In this document: piece after piece, positions 7,574 to 9,231 of the stretch
Numbering within the stretch: the stretch's first letter is position 1
Layout of the letters: each line of letters begins with the position of its first letter
Assembly (NCBI GenBank): GCA_949372955.1
Contig: CASIAX010000022.1
Span: 1-9,231, forward strand
Reading direction: 5' to 3'
Source: SGZJ01 sp949372955
Lineage (GTDB): Bacteria; Bacteroidota; Bacteroidia; Flavobacteriales; Flavobacteriaceae
DNA length: 9,231 bases
Position numbers and translations under genes: made by a program
The notes under the pieces: generated by a model
Databases searched by the model: none
Seen by the model: only the letters and a program-made list of their open reading frames with translations
Told to the model about the DNA's origin: nothing

Positions 7574-9091
7574 TTATTCTCTAATAGCTTCTTTATAATT
7601 TGCAAAAGTCCATGCAAAAGCAGTTCTGTCAGCACCAACTGAACTAGTTTCTTTTGTCACCCCTTTTCCAAATGTTTCTCCATCTAAGTTTTTAGCATCT
7701 TCAAACATTGCATTTGGAGTATCTGATTTATCATTAAATAAATTTCCTCCAGTTAGGCTTGATCCATCAGGAATTACTATTTCAATATTTGAAAAAGTTA
7801 ATGTTCCCGCTTCAAAAGATGTACTGTCAGCATCTGCATCTAACTCAAAATCTTTTCCTACTTGAAATCCGTAAGCATATAAATTAGTAATAGAACCTAA
7901 AGCTCCTTTTCTAAAATCTGCATATTCTCCATTAGCTGCAGAACTATCTCCAATTAAAGTAATGTTTTCCAGTTTAAAACTACCTTCCATAGATCCTTCT
8001 GGGCCATCAATTTCAAGTCCATGATCTGACGTGGAATTTGCAATTACAATAGCATTACTAATTGTTCCTGAGTAAGATTGATCAATATCCAAACCGTCGT
8101 CACCTTGCCCCCAAACCAACAGGTTAGAAGCATTTACAGTTCCACCAAAAAATTCGATACCATCGTCTTGATTCCCTATAACTTCAACGTTAGATATAGT
8201 AGTTCCAGTACCAACTCCGCCTAAAGTAAGACCATTAATTTCATTGTCTTCTCCAATTGATGTTCCGCCATGTCGGATTGAAACATGATTTATTATTCCT
8301 GAATTATCTGCTGGATCACTTCCGCCATATAATCCATTAGTCTCCTCAGCAGGAATTCCCTCAATTTGATACTCACTTACATCACCTTTAAAAGATCCCG
8401 GTGCTTTACCTAAAACAAGTAACCCTCCCCACAATCCAACATTAGAGGCATCTAGATTTGTGCCATTTTTTTGGCCAATAGCAATATCATCTGCAACAGA
8501 TGTCATAATAATAGGTTTGTCTGCTGTTCCTTGGGCATCTATTTTACCACCTCTAGCAATACAAATAAAAGAAGAATCAGTTCCCGTACCACCTTCTGCT
8601 TTGATAATAGTACCAGCAGGTATAGTTAATGTAGCTCCATCAGCAATAAACAGCCTTCCTTTTAATGTCCAAATCTTATCAGCAGTCAAAGTTTTGTCTT
8701 TAGTGTATGTACCACCTAAAGTAAAACTTCCGTTAACATTTATAGTAGCAGTAGCGGTATTACTATCAGCAACTCCATCATTAGCCTTGTAAGTGAAGGT
8801 ATCCGTACCATCTGCATTTTCGTTAGGCGTATAGGTTGCCATTTTACCAGAAATTGTAACAATACCAATGGTTGGTTGAGTTACAATTGAAAATGTAAGA
8901 GGGTCATAATCATCATCCGTAGCAACTAATTCAATCTCTACTGCTGCACCTGCTTCAGACGTAGCAGACATATCAATAGCAACTGGAAAAGAATTGATGC
9001 CTTCCACATTATCATCGTCGCTTGAGCAAGAAACAACAAAAAGAGTAAGCATGATTAAAGTAAAAGATTTAAATTTTAATAGTTTTTTCAT
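7574..9091 (-). CDS. Surface-exposed lipoprotein: cadherin-like module plus right-handed parallel beta-helix
   Basis: Predicted lipoprotein of 505 aa. The signal peptide ends in a lipobox (Val-Val-Ser-Cys, Cys22), followed by Ser-Ser-Asp-Asp-Asp, an acidic stretch resembling the Bacteroidota lipoprotein export signal, so it probably sits on the outer face of the outer membrane. Residues about 34-119 form a bacterial cadherin/tandem-95-like beta-sandwich, with DDDYDPLTF at 59-67 and YTPNENADGTDTFTYKANDG at 87-106, probably calcium-binding. Residues about 124-440 read as a beta-helix: ADGATLTIPAGTIIKAEGG, then short Gly/Asn/Asp-rich coils. Three successive coils repeat an acidic motif: DDGIEFFGG (309), DDGLDIDQS (331) and DHGLEIDGP (356). 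No catalytic lyase or esterase motif is evident, and there is no type IX secretion tail. Being next to a SusD-less TonB receptor with a similar regulatory motif, it may capture ligand for that receptor; this role is inferred. Similar proteins are sometimes labelled transporters, but no membrane span follows the signal peptide. Confidence 0.9.
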   Translation of the reverse strand: MKKLLKFKSFTLIMLTLFVVSCSSDDDNVEGINSFPVAIDMSATSEAGAAVEIELVATDDDYDPLTFSIVTQPTIGIVTISGKMATYTPNENADGTDTFTYKANDGVADSNTATATINVNGSFTLGGTYTKDKTLTADKIWTLKGRLFIADGATLTIPAGTIIKAEGGTGTDSSFICIARGGKIDAQGTADKPIIMTSVADDIAIGQKNGTNLDASNVGLWGGLLVLGKAPGSFKGDVSEYQIEGIPAEETNGLYGGSDPADNSGIINHVSIRHGGTSIGEDNEINGLTLGGVGTGTTISNVEVIGNQDDGIEFFGGTVNASNLLVWGQGDDGLDIDQSYSGTISNAIVIANSTSDHGLEIDGPEGSMEGSFKLENITLIGDSSAANGEYADFRKGALGSITNLYAYGFQVGKDFELDADADSTSFEAGTLTFSNIEIVIPDGSSLTGGNLFNDKSDTPNAMFEDAKNLDGETFGKGVTKETSSVGADRTAFAWTFANYKEAIRE

Positions 9092-9142
9092 TATTTATTT
9101 TTTAATTATTTATTTTACAAATAACATTAAGCTAGTTAACCC

Positions 9143-9211
9143 AAACGTTAATTATACATTATATATAAGTGATCAAAACATTAAATTAATGTTAAGAACT
9201 ATTTATGTTAT
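9143..9211 (-). promoter_or_regulatory. Upstream region of the beta-helix lipoprotein gene with a Pho-box-like site
   Basis: The gene-free stretch 9092-9231 holds the promoter. On the coding strand TTAACA (9195-9190) and ATAACA (9211-9206) lie 16 bp apart, the same offset as 4580 and 4596 at the porin promoter. The degenerate ATAAAT (9206-9201) fills the 11-bp register. The core CTTAACATTA is shared with the other two promoters. No TAnnTTTG box lies 20 bp downstream; the best candidate is AACGTTTG (9150-9143), 39 bp away, so the transcription start is uncertain. Confidence 0.45.
9177..9193. repeat. Short perfect palindrome overlapping the Pho-box-like site
   Basis: AACATTAA (9177-9184), a one-base spacer, then TTAATGTT (9186-9193). 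The right arm overlaps the TTAACA hexamer, so the palindrome places an inverted copy of part of the motif beside the direct-strand one. It is too AT-rich and too tightly looped to act as a terminator; a dimer-binding operator is possible. Confidence 0.35.
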
Positions 9212-9231
9212 TATTTTAAAGGATTCATTAA

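Noticed and set aside
8460..8792. Open frame on the + strand within the lipoprotein gene
   Set aside because: Antisense to the beta-helix and cadherin-like coding region, with a repetitive Val/Pro/Ser composition that mirrors the other strand; no start signal or family resemblance.
7574..9091. Lipoprotein as a polysaccharide lyase or a type IX secreted adhesin
   Set aside because: No recognisable lyase catalytic cluster was seen, and the C-terminus does not resemble a type IX sorting domain; a lipobox and an acidic export-type signal are present instead.
1..9231. CRISPR arrays, insertion sequences, tRNA or rRNA genes, phage or defence genes
   Set aside because: No regularly spaced repeats, transposase-like frames, terminal inverted repeats or RNA-gene signatures were found; coding density is that of an ordinary chromosomal region.

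Overview
The window is AT-rich DNA that looks like a Bacteroidota chromosome, most likely a marine-type Flavobacteriaceae. Three things point there: the TonB-dependent receptor opens with a carboxypeptidase-regulatory-like domain, the lipoprotein has an acidic Ser-Asp-Asp-Asp stretch right after the lipidated cysteine, and two promoters carry the Bacteroidota -7 box (TAnnTTTG or close to it). The exact species cannot be read from the sequence.

Layout: bases 1-1097 (+) are the 3' half of a class I ribonucleotide reductase large subunit, cut by the window edge. A strong, nearly symmetric hairpin (1121-1153) separates it from everything else, which lies on the minus strand. Read in the direction of transcription, right to left, these are: a surface lipoprotein with a cadherin-like module and a right-handed beta-helix (9091-7574); a terminator (7550-7519); a SusD-less TonB-dependent receptor (7448-4644); an outer-membrane porin (4534-3545); and, 3 nt later, a PiT-type phosphate permease with a C-terminal PhoU-like domain (3541-1175).

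The main observation is regulatory. All three minus-strand intergenic regions contain TTAACA/ATAACA-type hexamers, written on the coding strand, with the common core CTTAACATTA. In two of the three regions the hexamers form direct repeats with an 11-bp period, the geometry of PhoB/PhoP boxes. At the porin-pit and receptor promoters the last hexamer ends exactly 20 bp before a -7 box (TAAATTTG and GATATTTG), so it occupies the -33 position. Because the porin-pit operon is a phosphate uptake operon, I infer that all three transcription units belong to a Pho regulon.

In this model the receptor and the beta-helix lipoprotein form an outer-membrane acquisition pair for a phosphorus-containing ligand, the porin admits phosphate, and PiT-PhoU moves it across the inner membrane. 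The phosphate link for the receptor/lipoprotein pair is an inference from promoter sequence and gene neighbourhood; their ligand cannot be read from the sequence.
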